From NCBI GenBank assembly GCA_033064195.1, contig JARBJD010000036.1, forward strand, positions 1 to 64,000: 64,000 nucleotides of DNA, read 5' to 3'. Position numbers and translations under genes: made by a program. This DNA comes from Blattamonas nauphoetae (Eukaryota > Preaxostyla > Oxymonadida). Below the pieces are notes generated by a model. That model saw only the letters and a list, made by a program, of their open reading frames with translations. It searched no databases and was not told the DNA's origin. Positions 51,201 to 60,545 of this stretch are shown one piece after another. Position 1 is the first letter of the stretch. The number at the start of each line of letters is the position of its first letter.

Positions 51201-53304
51201 CATCCTGTTTGATCTGCTCCCAAAACAACCGTTGTTGCTCCTCCAATTCCTTGATCCGCTTCTCCTCCTTCTCCGCCGGTGTCAGTTTCCTTCCATCCGG
51301 TGCGGACACGTCCCATTTGTCGATTTCGTTGATTGCTTTCGACACTCTTTCGATGGCCAGCCCCAAAAATTCTCGATCCTCGTCGAGTTCGTCGTCCATC
51401 CCGGCATCCGGTGGCTCTGTCCATCCCTCCTTCATTCTCCGGTCTTCGAGTGCTTGCGAGACGGACTTGACACGATCAAAGAAATTGGAAGCGAGTGTGT
51501 GAAGTGTTTGTGCAGGAGTGAGGCTGCTGGACGGTTGGGGAAGAGTCGTGCTCATCGGTCGTTGAGGCGGAGGTGGGGGCAATGGAGTTGATTTTGAAGG
51601 TTTCGACTTGTGACGTGGCTGTCCGAAGCTGTTCCGTTTGTTGATGATCATGGAAATCGTTGGGTCAGCATCGCCTGTCAAATAGACCCCTCCAAGCTGC
51701 CCTCTCCCCGATCCACCTCGTCCCCCTCCACTCCCCCCTTCTCGATTGGACCGCAATGCCACTTGAGTTCGGATGGCATTTTTGGCTTCGTTTTCCGCCA
51801 TCTGCTTCTTCAGGTTGAGAAGCTCGATGTCTTTGCGGGTGTCCATCTCGGCTTTGATCCGAGCCAATTCGACTTCGGCTTCAGTCGCTCGAGTTCGAGA
51901 ATCTTCAAAGTGCCGAGAGAACCCAGAGACGTGATTCTGTGGGAAAGGTGGGACCGTGGCGTTGGTTGTCATCGACGGTGTGGGTATCTTCTGTGACTTC
52001 TGTGGCGGTTCGCGTGTCTTTCGAGATTTGTGCCTGTGTCTGTGGCGAGACGAGGAGGATGAGGACGAGCGTGATCGAGATGAGGATGAGGAATGGCGAT
52101 GTCGATGAGATCGGCGGTGTCGGTGGCTGTCAGTTGTGATGGGTTGAGCGGCTGGAGGAGGGAGAGGAGTGGACGCGAGAGCTTCTTTTGGAGTGGATGG
52201 TTCGACTGAGTGAGATGGTTGGATCGAAAGGGGTGGATGGACGAAGACACCCCGTTGAGAATCAGAGAAGGATTGACGGGGCTGGTCTTCCTCTTCGTCG
52301 TCGTCGGAGAGGAGGGGTCGATGCTGAGAAGATGAGTGATGAGGAGATGAGTGGTGGTATTGAGGTGATGAGTGATGTCGAGTGTCTTCAAATTGGTGAG
52401 ATTGGACTTTGTCTTGTCTCGAAGAAGAATGATAATTGGACTCATTTCTGTGGTTTGGTGGAGTGCGAGATCGTGATCTCGACCGTTGTTGAGCGTTGAA
52501 GTCTTGAGGCGTCATTGTCCGAGCTATTTTCTGGTTCTCGCGTCGGTGATGTTCTGCTCTGCTCCCTGTCGTTGTATTCATAGTTTTATTGGTTGATTGC
52601 GTTGCATATTTTTCACGTTGCCATTCGCCAGGAGTCAGTGTGTGAGCAAGTTTGTTTTGGCGTCTTTCACGCATAGTGGTGGTTGATACGGTGTTCATCG
52701 ATTCAGGTTCCATTTGTTGTGCTTGTTTTTGCAAAAATGGGTTTATTTGAAAGCTATTCCGCCCATACAACTGGTCTCTTTTTTGTCGTTCTTCAAGTTC
52801 AGATGACGGAGCTCCAGCTGCGGGGAGTGCAGCTGGATCAAGCTTCTGACGGGTAGGAGATCTAGATCTTGACCGAGATCTTCCATCAGATTCTCCCGAG
52901 CTAAATGGAGATGAGAAAGGATCATCCTGCAAATTCTGTAAGCCTCGTGCAATGGATGTGGGATTTGTATATTCAAATCGAAACGAATTTAGGTCATATC
53001 CAAACTTAAGAACATCTCCGTGCTCAATTTTCTTCTTTGAGTTCCAGACACGTTCTTCATTCACAAAAGTTCCGTTTCGAGACATATGATCAACAATCTC
53101 GGCTTGTAGCCCATTTGGATCGAGAAATCTGATTGTAGACTGTTGTTTAGATATGCTATGAGAGTCGAAGATGATATCACAATCATCATCACGACCAATA
53201 AGAGTTGAAAGTTCTTCGAGTAGGTAGATGATGTTTTGTCCGATTAATCTCCCATATACGTGAGAATCATCATGCCCATCGGATTTGTCAAGGTTATTAG
53301 ACAT
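48265..53304 (-). CDS. FHA-domain, coiled-coil, low-complexity protein
   Basis: A single open frame of 1,679 residues. The N-terminal FHA domain (residues ~15-112) shows TLIGRDDDCDIIFDSHSISK and DHMSRNGTFVNEERVW. The usual His of the S-x-x-H motif is Gln, but the phosphothreonine-binding Arg and the Ser/Asn of SRNG remain. Next come RS-rich and histidine/serine-rich parts (RSRSRSPTR, HRHRHSSSSSRSRSSSS), then coiled coils at about residues 480-1060 (such as RRLRDERQKLERELDDLNRM). A SHRSHHSHHSHHSHRSHQSH stretch follows, then an E/K-rich segment with a final coiled coil (EKNREAMDDRMRKREEERQR). It resembles centrosomal or ciliary FHA coiled-coil proteins in layout only. FHA domains bind phosphothreonine; the partner is unknown. 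Confidence 0.85.
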   Translation of the reverse strand: MSNNLDKSDGHDDSHVYGRLIGQNIIYLLEELSTLIGRDDDCDIIFDSHSISKQQSTIRFLDPNGLQAEIVDHMSRNGTFVNEERVWNSKKKIEHGDVLKFGYDLNSFRFEYTNPTSIARGLQNLQDDPFSSPFSSGESDGRSRSRSRSPTRQKLDPAALPAAGAPSSELEERQKRDQLYGRNSFQINPFLQKQAQQMEPESMNTVSTTTMRERRQNKLAHTLTPGEWQREKYATQSTNKTMNTTTGSRAEHHRRENQKIARTMTPQDFNAQQRSRSRSRTPPNHRNESNYHSSSRQDKVQSHQFEDTRHHSSPQYHHSSPHHSSSQHRPLLSDDDEEEDQPRQSFSDSQRGVFVHPPLSIQPSHSVEPSTPKEALASTPLPPPAAQPITTDSHRHRRSHRHRHSSSSSRSRSSSSSSSRHRHRHKSRKTREPPQKSQKIPTPSMTTNATVPPFPQNHVSGFSRHFEDSRTRATEAEVELARIKAEMDTRKDIELLNLKKQMAENEAKNAIRTQVALRSNREGGSGGGRGGSGRGQLGGVYLTGDADPTISMIINKRNSFGQPRHKSKPSKSTPLPPPPPQRPMSTTLPQPSSSLTPAQTLHTLASNFFDRVKSVSQALEDRRMKEGWTEPPDAGMDDELDEDREFLGLAIERVSKAINEIDKWDVSAPDGRKLTPAEKEEKRIKELEEQQRLFWEQIKQDENDAAQFEAENAEKARQIEFLQSENSRLERECMARGINPSTSPSSQMTVTQPPETITAEELLILRNDLEQQIKHKNGVIHALKEQALGLKCLNESLDATISEDERRMIEYDQNKAGLKKNLCDEIQNLRAANDALRSHLFDNVLGWSEAFRESERLKGRVDGFGQMNVGREEDRQIMERQLAQRLHRLNTVLHSATNGRLSSVDKLLEVAKAQGEGFQQTQQRIRDAATQIGAWMNPDQKKKAGTELIKLMREEEEERSQNERREQEDLQTIRRLRDERQKLERELDDLNRMKRSNQAQTTRNGRTTRNDADKETDLQIQLNTALKGQTVTDKQRIIKILEKEQRTRQPASQRDPGLPNINKTVDTYSTPNPDEDPPEISPYSVPQQPTIIPPPVSDHKLEDAQHQVPKYGSFGGQQAQTTETRGDSQPQDFQVFLEQRRESRNDETGGIDADDLRAEIEERRKDEAAMNERMRILVNGEKKKKESSQPRIPLKEKIAQANQEQKEDVPVKQELKRPETNQDRNETETLHSIRSNQTNHTQESNRSHRSHHSHHSHHSHRSHQSHKSAKDQPPPSSSSHHSHRSSHSRRSSNSQEPATLPPEERHPTSAEKSPENSRVAEAEAKKSGPEDDAAQQNQPDIEETGSGQGKESEEPEINRTDPEDGDADTTIQQNSREAAESSDEKKSPDDSRQNEPEKKEDDTPQIQEQQKESASKEEVVDPKPKEESKPQDDPKPVPLPADNLETQSVRSTTTKKTRQSQFTQPTVRSVQSKQSAVEKNREAMDDRMRKREEERQRKLDEERQRKEEAGKQVEEQRIREELEAQIREEMEAKYQPAQPTKLPRSGSQASVASSPLSHGQSPGKEKNLELLKKFDTLSDEWTRTKSKIDSNLEPEEPVFETKLVPTVRTMTTDKLSGLTHTTALLNQLQNRSESPNRTFSSSLSSTLPQTAPGRNISPSRKAYDEQIRNEHLRNRKMSP

Positions 53305-53388
53305 GAAAATTCCCTAAAGAGTACCAATTTATCCCTCACAAAAAAAGCAACTTGAAATGTGCCATAAGAATTTATTCCTCCCACGCAA
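53305..53388. promoter_or_regulatory. Divergent promoter, FHA protein / CPSF73
   Basis: Only 84 bp lie between the two divergent start codons. The segment is AT-rich with an A-run near 53338-53346. It must serve both genes, but no specific site can be named. Confidence 0.4.
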
Positions 53389-55864
53389 ATGACAGAAACT
53401 GAGAATTTTGAAAAGGTTGATTTCTCAGTGACTGTTCTTGGTGCAGGTCAAGAAGTTGGAAGGTCGTGTATTCTTCTTAAATGCTGCGGACGACGAATAT
53501 TAGTATCACTGCTTTTTTAGGATCATCTTCTTATAGTTAGATTGTGGAATCCACCCAGCGAAGGAAGGAGTGGAATCCTATCCAACTTGGGACCCTGTTG
53601 AGGAAGATCTTCACAAACTGGACATGGTTCTCATCAGCCATTTTCATCTTGATCATTCTGCCGCTCTCCCAATGTTCGTCAAACGTTTTTCATCATTCAA
53701 GGGACCAATCATCATGAACCCAGCGACTAAAGATTTCTGTCACATCGTTCTGGGCGATTATGTGAAGGTTAGCAGTGGCTGTTTGTATGACGAAGCTGAT
53801 ATAGCTACCGCACTCGATCGTGTCACATGTGTTGATTACCATGAGGTTATTGAATACAAAGGAATCAAAATTGTTGGATACAACGCAGGACATGTTCTTG
53901 GTGCGACAATGTGGTCAGTGACAGTAAATGGCTGCGAATGCCTCTACACTGGTGATTTCTCTCTCCACGAAGATCGATTATTGAAGGGAGCTGAGATTCC
54001 TCCAACATCCCCGGATATTCTTATCATGGAATCAACATACGGAGAACGGCAGCATGATTCTCGACTCCAACGTGAACGACGTTTCACTCACACAGTCACC
54101 AAGATCCTCGAAGGAGGAGGACGAGTCCTTATTCCTGTATTTGCGTTAGGCAGAGCTCAGGAGATCCTTCTCATCCTCAACGACTACTGGGAGCGGAACA
54201 AGAAGATGCAGCAGCATCCAATTTATTATGTCTCGTCCCTCGCCAGCAAGGCCCTTCCCCTTTTCCGACGATACGCCAACATGCTCAACGATGACTTCAA
54301 CGGAACAGCCACCTTCGGCGGGACACTCGGAGATCCGTTCGATGTGGACGAGAAGCTCAAAACGAACCACTACAAAAACCAGGAGACACTCAGCATCGAC
54401 GGGCTGCTCTCGTTCAGACACGTCAAGATGCTCGAGGAGTCTGCCGATTTTCAGGATCTGAAGCCGTGTGTGGTGCTGGGATCGCCAGGAATGATGCAGA
54501 ACGGGTTTACGAAGGAGTTGTTTGAGAGGTGGGCACCGGGACAGCAGAATGGAGTCGTCCTCACGGGATACACAGTCGAGGGAACACCGGCTCATGAGCT
54601 GCACAAAAACGCTGGGGCCATCATGACTGATTCTGGGCAGCAGAAGCCTCTCAAGTTGAGAGCAGAGTTCATCTCGTTCTCAGCCCATTCCGACTTTGCT
54701 CAATCCACCGAGTTCCTCTCTCGAATGAACCCTCGCTTCTGCGTCCTCGTACATGGAAACGAGACAGTGATGGGGCATTTCCAACACCGTCTCGCCGACA
54801 AGTTCACGGGACTCCAGATCGTCGCTCCCCCTCTCGCCAAGGAAATTGTCCTCCCCATCTTCCGTCCGCCAATGGCCACACTCCGCGGGAAGGCTGTGGA
54901 CTGGTTCCGACAAACAACGGATCAATACACAGTGACAGATGCAATGATGAAGAAGCCAGCGTTCGGGACGGGGTTTGGTGTGGGCGGGGCAGAGGTTCTT
55001 CTTTTTGAGGATGGAAACGAGGAGAAGCAGATGGTCAGCATTGACGAGGTGGAGCGAGTGAGCAAGCTGAAGCGGATGACCATCAGCAACGAGGCTGATA
55101 TTCCGATGACGCAGACGAAGGGATCGACCACAAAGGCACTCTACAAGGTCACGTTCGGGCATGTCCTCCACGCTGTCACAGACGTGTTCAAGGACAGGGT
55201 GGAAGTGACGGAAGTGGGGTTGAGTGCGGAGGTGGCTGAGAAAGTGCTGTTGATCAAAATTGAGTCAACACCTCTCACTCAACCGAAGCAGAGAGGACGT
55301 GAGTGTGTGGAGCTGCTGTGTGCGTTGACCGTCACAAGATTGGAGGAGGACGCCACTGCCAGACATCTCCAAGAACTGAAAGCGACGCTCCCGGCACCTC
55401 TCTTCACGCAGTTTGAATCGTCACTCACCCTGATTGTCGGTGCTCTCCAAATGCGGTGGGAGAACGGGATCACGACGGACCAGATGAGCGAAGTCCTCCT
55501 CACAACACTCACTTCTCTTCTCGCCAAGCACCCTGCTCCTGTCAAACAGACTCGCTTCACAGCTTCCAAGCCAGCGGATGACAAAGCGGATGAGCTCAGC
55601 AGCGACGAGCTGAGGATTGCGAAGGAGAAGGCAGCGCTGATGCTGTTCAAGAACCGTTTTGAAGCGGTCGAAATGATGCGGGATGGGAACGGAGAAGAAG
55701 ACCCGAATATTCTCATTGTCACTCTCGACTCGGCAAAGGATCTTACCGCCCAAATTAACATCAAGCACAACGATTTTACCATCAATAGTGAGAATGATCA
55801 ATCTTTCTTCTCAATTATACAGGAACTCCTTGCATCTGTGGATTCTTTATTTCAACAGTCGTAA
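53389..55864 (+). CDS. CPSF3: Cleavage and polyadenylation factor CPSF73 endonuclease
   Basis: Exon 1 is 53389-53502 and exon 2 53537-55864; the 34-nt intron ends TTATAG, and the product is 813 residues. The metallo-beta-lactamase start is VTVLGAGQEVGRSCILL, then LDCGIHPAKEG and SHFHLDHSAALP, the HxHxDH zinc motif. The beta-CASP part includes GHVLGATMW, LYTGDFSLHEDR, ESTYGERQH and IPVFALGRAQE, then GMMQNGFTKELF and FSAHSDFAQS with the late histidines. A C-terminal region of ~300 residues contains the CTD that binds the CPSF100 partner. This enzyme cuts pre-mRNA before poly(A) addition. Canonical proteins have HFHLDHC where this has HFHLDHS, a neutral change. At 813 residues it is longer than human (684). 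Confidence 0.96.
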
Positions 55865-56131
55865 ATTGTCTTTTGTTCTTCTTTTTTTTCACATTTCATC
55901 CACATAATTTGAAAATTCTGACACTTATCATGAGATCAGGCTCAACATTCTTCTTCATCCAAATGTGATCGATCCAAGGTGTAACCGGTCCCGGAAAGGA
56001 TTATATATTGGTACATCATGACAGATCTCACAAATTTCTGGATAAAAATCTCGTGGAATGTTGTCACAATAATTTTGGGATGAATCAGATACTAGGTATG
56101 GGCCAATCCACTCCGAACATAAACCAGAAAA

Positions 56132-58899
56132 ATGAAGTTCAGTCGACAACTTGCATTCATATCTATTGATCGATGGAAGGACTATTATGTCAATGTTTGA
56201 TCTCTTGTTATCTCAGCTTTTTCAGTACAAATTCCTCAAGAAACAAATCAAGAAAATGTTTCGTGATTACCTCAAAACAGATGAGAAAAATCAAGACACC
56301 ATCGCTTTTTCGTCTCAATCGGTTTTCTCCTCATCGGATATCAAGCCAACAAAAGTCATGACCCTTCAACAATCCGCTTTTCCTGGTCTCTCAAGAAATC
56401 CCAACATCATCACAGATAGTCCAATTCCCGAAGAAGACAACCAAAATGACCCTCAATCAGATTCTTCTCAAGAAATGGAGAACATGCCACCGGCAGCCGC
56501 TTCTGAAGATGCACCACCGTCGCCGTCGCCCGCCCTCTCTCAACAATCAAGCGATGCCCCTTATCTGCGCACTTCGATGTCTCCAGAGTCTCAGACACCT
56601 CTGATCCAGCAACGATCATCAGATACTCTTCCACCTCTCGCCAATCCTCAATCATCTCTTCTCCTCCTTTGCACCCAATGGTCGGCTCTTTACACACAAG
56701 AATTGCAGAAAGTCGAAACATTCTTTCGAAGTGCGTTCACATCTGTTCTTTCAGGAATGGAAGAACTGAAAGATCAAATCACCGAAAACGATTCACAATC
56801 AGGAACAATAATCCGTCTGAAACGGATATTTCTTGAACTTTGTGTCGATGCCACGGAACTTGATCATTATTGTCATGTGAACAAGGAAGGCTTCCGAAAA
56901 ATCATCAAGAAATTCCTGAAACAAGTGAAACCAAAAGGAAAGCACGAACTCGACTTTATTGCAGATCAGGCTCGTCATTTGACTGACCAGACTCAATCAC
57001 TCTTCTCGAATCTTCCTTCGGCGTCGGAATTTGTCGAGCAAATTGAGGCTTTTTACGTCCAAACATTCTCTGCTGGCAAGTTCAACAAAGACTACCTGAC
57101 CATGCCTCCTGAAAAGAAAAAGGACCTTGAACTCCAACTCATGCACGAAATCGCAGATTCAACTGAGGCCCAAGTTGCATGGAAGAAGAACACGATTCTG
57201 AGCGGATACATCGAACACAGAGAAAAGGCACATATCAGACATACTCATCCTGATTCGTCAGCCGGAACTGCCGTGTGGCCTCAAGAGAAGGATCTTGAAG
57301 TGACGAAGAGCACTGCAAAGCCCCCAGTCACCAAAATCCAATGCAAATGGATTCCATTCGGTATCGCTGTCCTTGTCCTCATTGTGATGTGGGCTATCCC
57401 CTGGAACGACGACTACGTCACGCAACTAAGATGCCTTGGACTTTTGGCGTATGCTTGTGTTCTTTGGGCAACAGAAGCAATCCCGCTTTTTGCCACTGCC
57501 ATCTCTCTCCCGGTTCTCTCCTCCTTGATGGGTCTCATGGATATGAATGATTTCCGTCAGGGTGGGAAAGATTTAATCAAGTCAACAATCTCAAACACGC
57601 CATATGTCGCCATCGGTGGCTTCTCCATCTCTTTTGGGTTGTCTGCAACAGGCCTCGATGAAAATATCATGCATTGGGTGCTGCACTTTAAGGTTTGTCG
57701 CAAGCCTGTTGTCTTTGTGCTGATCATCACGCTGTTGGAAACACTCATCACGATGGTTGTCTCAAACGTCTCCTCCACTGTGATGGTCATGTCGCTGTCT
57801 TTGTCTGTGCTCCGAGAGGTTGGTCAATGCAATTTTTCGAAACTGCTTCTCATGAATATTGCGATGGCAGGAAATATTGCTGGGATGATCACACCGCTCG
57901 CCTCGCCGCAAAGTTTAGTCGGATTGGAAGAAATTGGGCATTTGGTTCCTAATACAAAACTTAATTTTGGCACATGGTATCCATCCTTCATTTATTCAGT
58001 TCTTTTTTCATCTGTGCTTCTTCCATCAAAGGACTCTTGCCGCCCTTCCTCTATGCGCTGTCATTATCGCTCTTTGCTTTATGATATCACTATGCATATA
58101 CCCTATTGATATCGACACGGTTCCATTCACACCTGCCCCAAAAACAAAAGTGACCAGAACACAAGTCATCAACAAAGTGTATGTTGCTGTTGTGACTGTG
58201 TCCTCTATCGTTCTTTGGTTTGTCTGTCCATATTTGCCGGCCCTTTCCAACGAAGCAATTGTTGGAATGATGCCGTTTATTCTGTTATTTGGATTTGGTA
58301 TCGTCCACCGCTCGAAGATTGCAGAACTCCCATGGGGTATGATCTTGCTTGTGATGGGTGGTAATGCACTTGGAGCGTCGATCCAGAAATCGAAGCTCCT
58401 CGAGCTCGTTTCTACTCTCTTCAAAATGACACCACTCCCAGATTGGCCGATCTTCGTCCAAATGCTCTTGATGAATCTTGTAGTTGGAGTTGTGAGTATC
58501 TTTGTGAGCCATACAGTCGCTGCAATTGTGTTGGTTCCGATTGTCGCTTCAATCATTGGAACCGATTCTCCTCATCTCCAAATGATCGTATGCCAAGAAT
58601 CCTGAACTTCTTTCTGATCTATCTTATCTTATTATCCCAATTCCTTCTTTTATTATCTCTTTTCATCTCATCTATCATTTTCCCCTCAGATGATGGCTTG
58701 CGCACTCATGGTTTCTCCACCCATGATTCTCTCTGTCGCTTCATTCCCCAACATGTGTGTCTTTGAAGTTGAAGATGATATGCATCAACCCTTCCTCACA
58801 GCCAAGGACTTTGGCATTTATGGGACAGTTGTCACAGTTTTATCGTACATTGCCGTAAACTCTGTATTTTTTGGCATTGCCTATGCAATGGGACTGTAG
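56132..58899 (+). CDS. SPX-domain SLC13/DASS-type anion (phosphate) transporter
   Basis: Four exons, 56132-56194, 56226-57976, 58032-58587 and 58690-58899, with introns of 31, 55 and 102 nt, give 859 residues. The SPX domain begins MKFSRQLAFISIDRWKDYYV and ends with NKEGFRKIIKKFLKQVKPKG, the lysine helix that binds inositol pyrophosphates in this family. A disordered S/P/Q-rich linker sits within the SPX part. From residue ~390 come roughly eleven to twelve membrane helices, with LWATEAIPLFATAISLPVL, ITPLASPQSLVGLEE (first hairpin signature) and ALMVSPPMILSVASFPN (second). This matches Pho87/Pho90/Pho91-like phosphate transporters. It probably moves phosphate across the plasma membrane or an acidic store membrane under inositol-pyrophosphate control; the membrane cannot be told from sequence. 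Confidence 0.92.
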
Positions 58900-59006
58900 T
58901 CGACTTTTTTGAAAACATTTCATTGATGAATTCTGTTCCTGATTGAAAATTCAACATTATCGTCAGAGAATGTGTGTGAAAGCGATCCCAAAATCGGAAA
59001 TCTCCG

Positions 59007-60382
59007 ATGCCCCCGCAACAACGCAATGATCGTGATGCTATGAACATCATTCAACGTGCTCTCCAAATCTCTAATGCTGATGGACAATCATCAAAGATGT
59101 ATCTTCCCGAGAATAAGCTTGATTTAACAGGTCCGGAAAGAATCTTCTCTGTTCACGCATTAATCAGATACTGCTCTCACAACTTCCTTTGCAAAGATTG
59201 TTTTCCTCCATCTCGTCCCCGGGTTCATGATCTTTCTCGGGTACAATCTCCTGATCAACGTTTGTCATCAACTTCATGAATCACAAAGTTCTTGACTTTC
59301 TCTCTCGCTCTAAACAGATCTTCCCATCAAAGCACTTATTCACTCTCTACTATGCAGCATGCCTCTTTTTTGCTGTTCCCGTCGAACTTCTGATCATCAT
59401 GCACTATTCAAAGAAGATCACTGGATTCTACGTTCCACCACATTGGTCGTCCATCTTCTTGTACTGGCCACCAGAAATTAAAGCTACCCAAACAGATAAA
59501 AGAAACACTTCACGACAGGAGCAGGACTCTACCAAGGGAAAAAAGAAGGATGAAGAATCGTCTCTGTCACTCGGAAATCGATTGAAGACCCTTCTAATCG
59601 AATTTCTCCATTTTCTTCGGATTGAAAAACCACTCACGATCCTGTCTAACTTCATTTGGATCTTTGTCGCCGTCACATTGGTATGGTTCATTTCTCTTTC
59701 ATCTCTCTTCTGGCAGACTGGTCCGTTTGAATCTTCAGTCTACTATCACCTCAATGTCTGGCTTAAAAAGAAGCTCGTAAATGTTGAGTTTCCAGAATTT
59801 CTCAAGCATATCCATGTTCTTCCTCGTTCGTTCGGACGCCTCACGTACACGAACCTCGGTGGATGGAAAGGTCTTACAGTGATCATTGCCGCACTTGTCA
59901 TTGTATGTGTCGTTGAGGAATTGTATTATCGTGGATTGCTTCTTCCTTCTCTCGTTCTCTCACGAGAACGATCATTGAAGGAGAAGGAACAAAAGAAAGC
60001 AGCCGGTAAAAGGAAAAAGGATGAAGACGAGACTGGAGAGAAAGATGCTCCAGCTGAAGAAGAGAAGCCTTCCAAAAAGACCAAGAAATCAAAGGACAAG
60101 ACTCCAGCTTCGCAGCCAAGTAAACCAAAGAAAGCCGATCTTGTTGATAAACGCCCATTCTCTGTTCGAAATGCATGGTTGCTGAATGCGATCCTCTCAA
60201 GCTTGTCTCTCGTCTATGTTAGCCCTTGGATCACGGTCACCAGGTTCATCCATCTCTCGATTCCATTGTGGTCCGTTGTTGAAGGGAAGAATATGTCGTA
60301 TCTTTTGTTTCCTCAGATACTAATGGCAGGTGTCGAACTTATCCATCTCCTCCAAAATCTCCGCCAATCCAATGATTTGTGA
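59007..60382 (+). CDS. CPBP/CAAX-protease-family membrane protein
   Basis: Three exons, 59007-59130, 59168-59259 and 59318-60382, with introns of 37 and 58 nt, give 426 residues. Exon 2 adds a membrane helix, VFLHLVPGFMIFLGYNLLIN, in frame. Several more helices precede VCVVEELYYRGLLLP, the EExxxR motif of the Rce1/CPBP family of intramembrane glutamate proteases. After it comes a lysine/glutamate-rich loop of ~75 residues, then NAILSSLSLVYVSPW where a FxxxH motif is expected but Tyr sits in the His position. IHLLQNLR near the end could be the third His/Asn motif. The protein is likely in the ER membrane. The missing second-motif His and the large loop raise doubt that it is an active protease. 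Confidence 0.75.
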
Positions 60383-60545
60383 TTTTTCTGATTTGTTCTG
60401 TCATTTCACTTGAACATGTTCTTTGTTCTGAACGAATTCTATCACACTTTTGACAGAAGTCAAGATTGCTGGGAAAACGAATGAGCACCGAATCTCGCGT
60501 CAATCGTGTACTGATTGAGCCATGGGATCAAACCCATGATAACAC

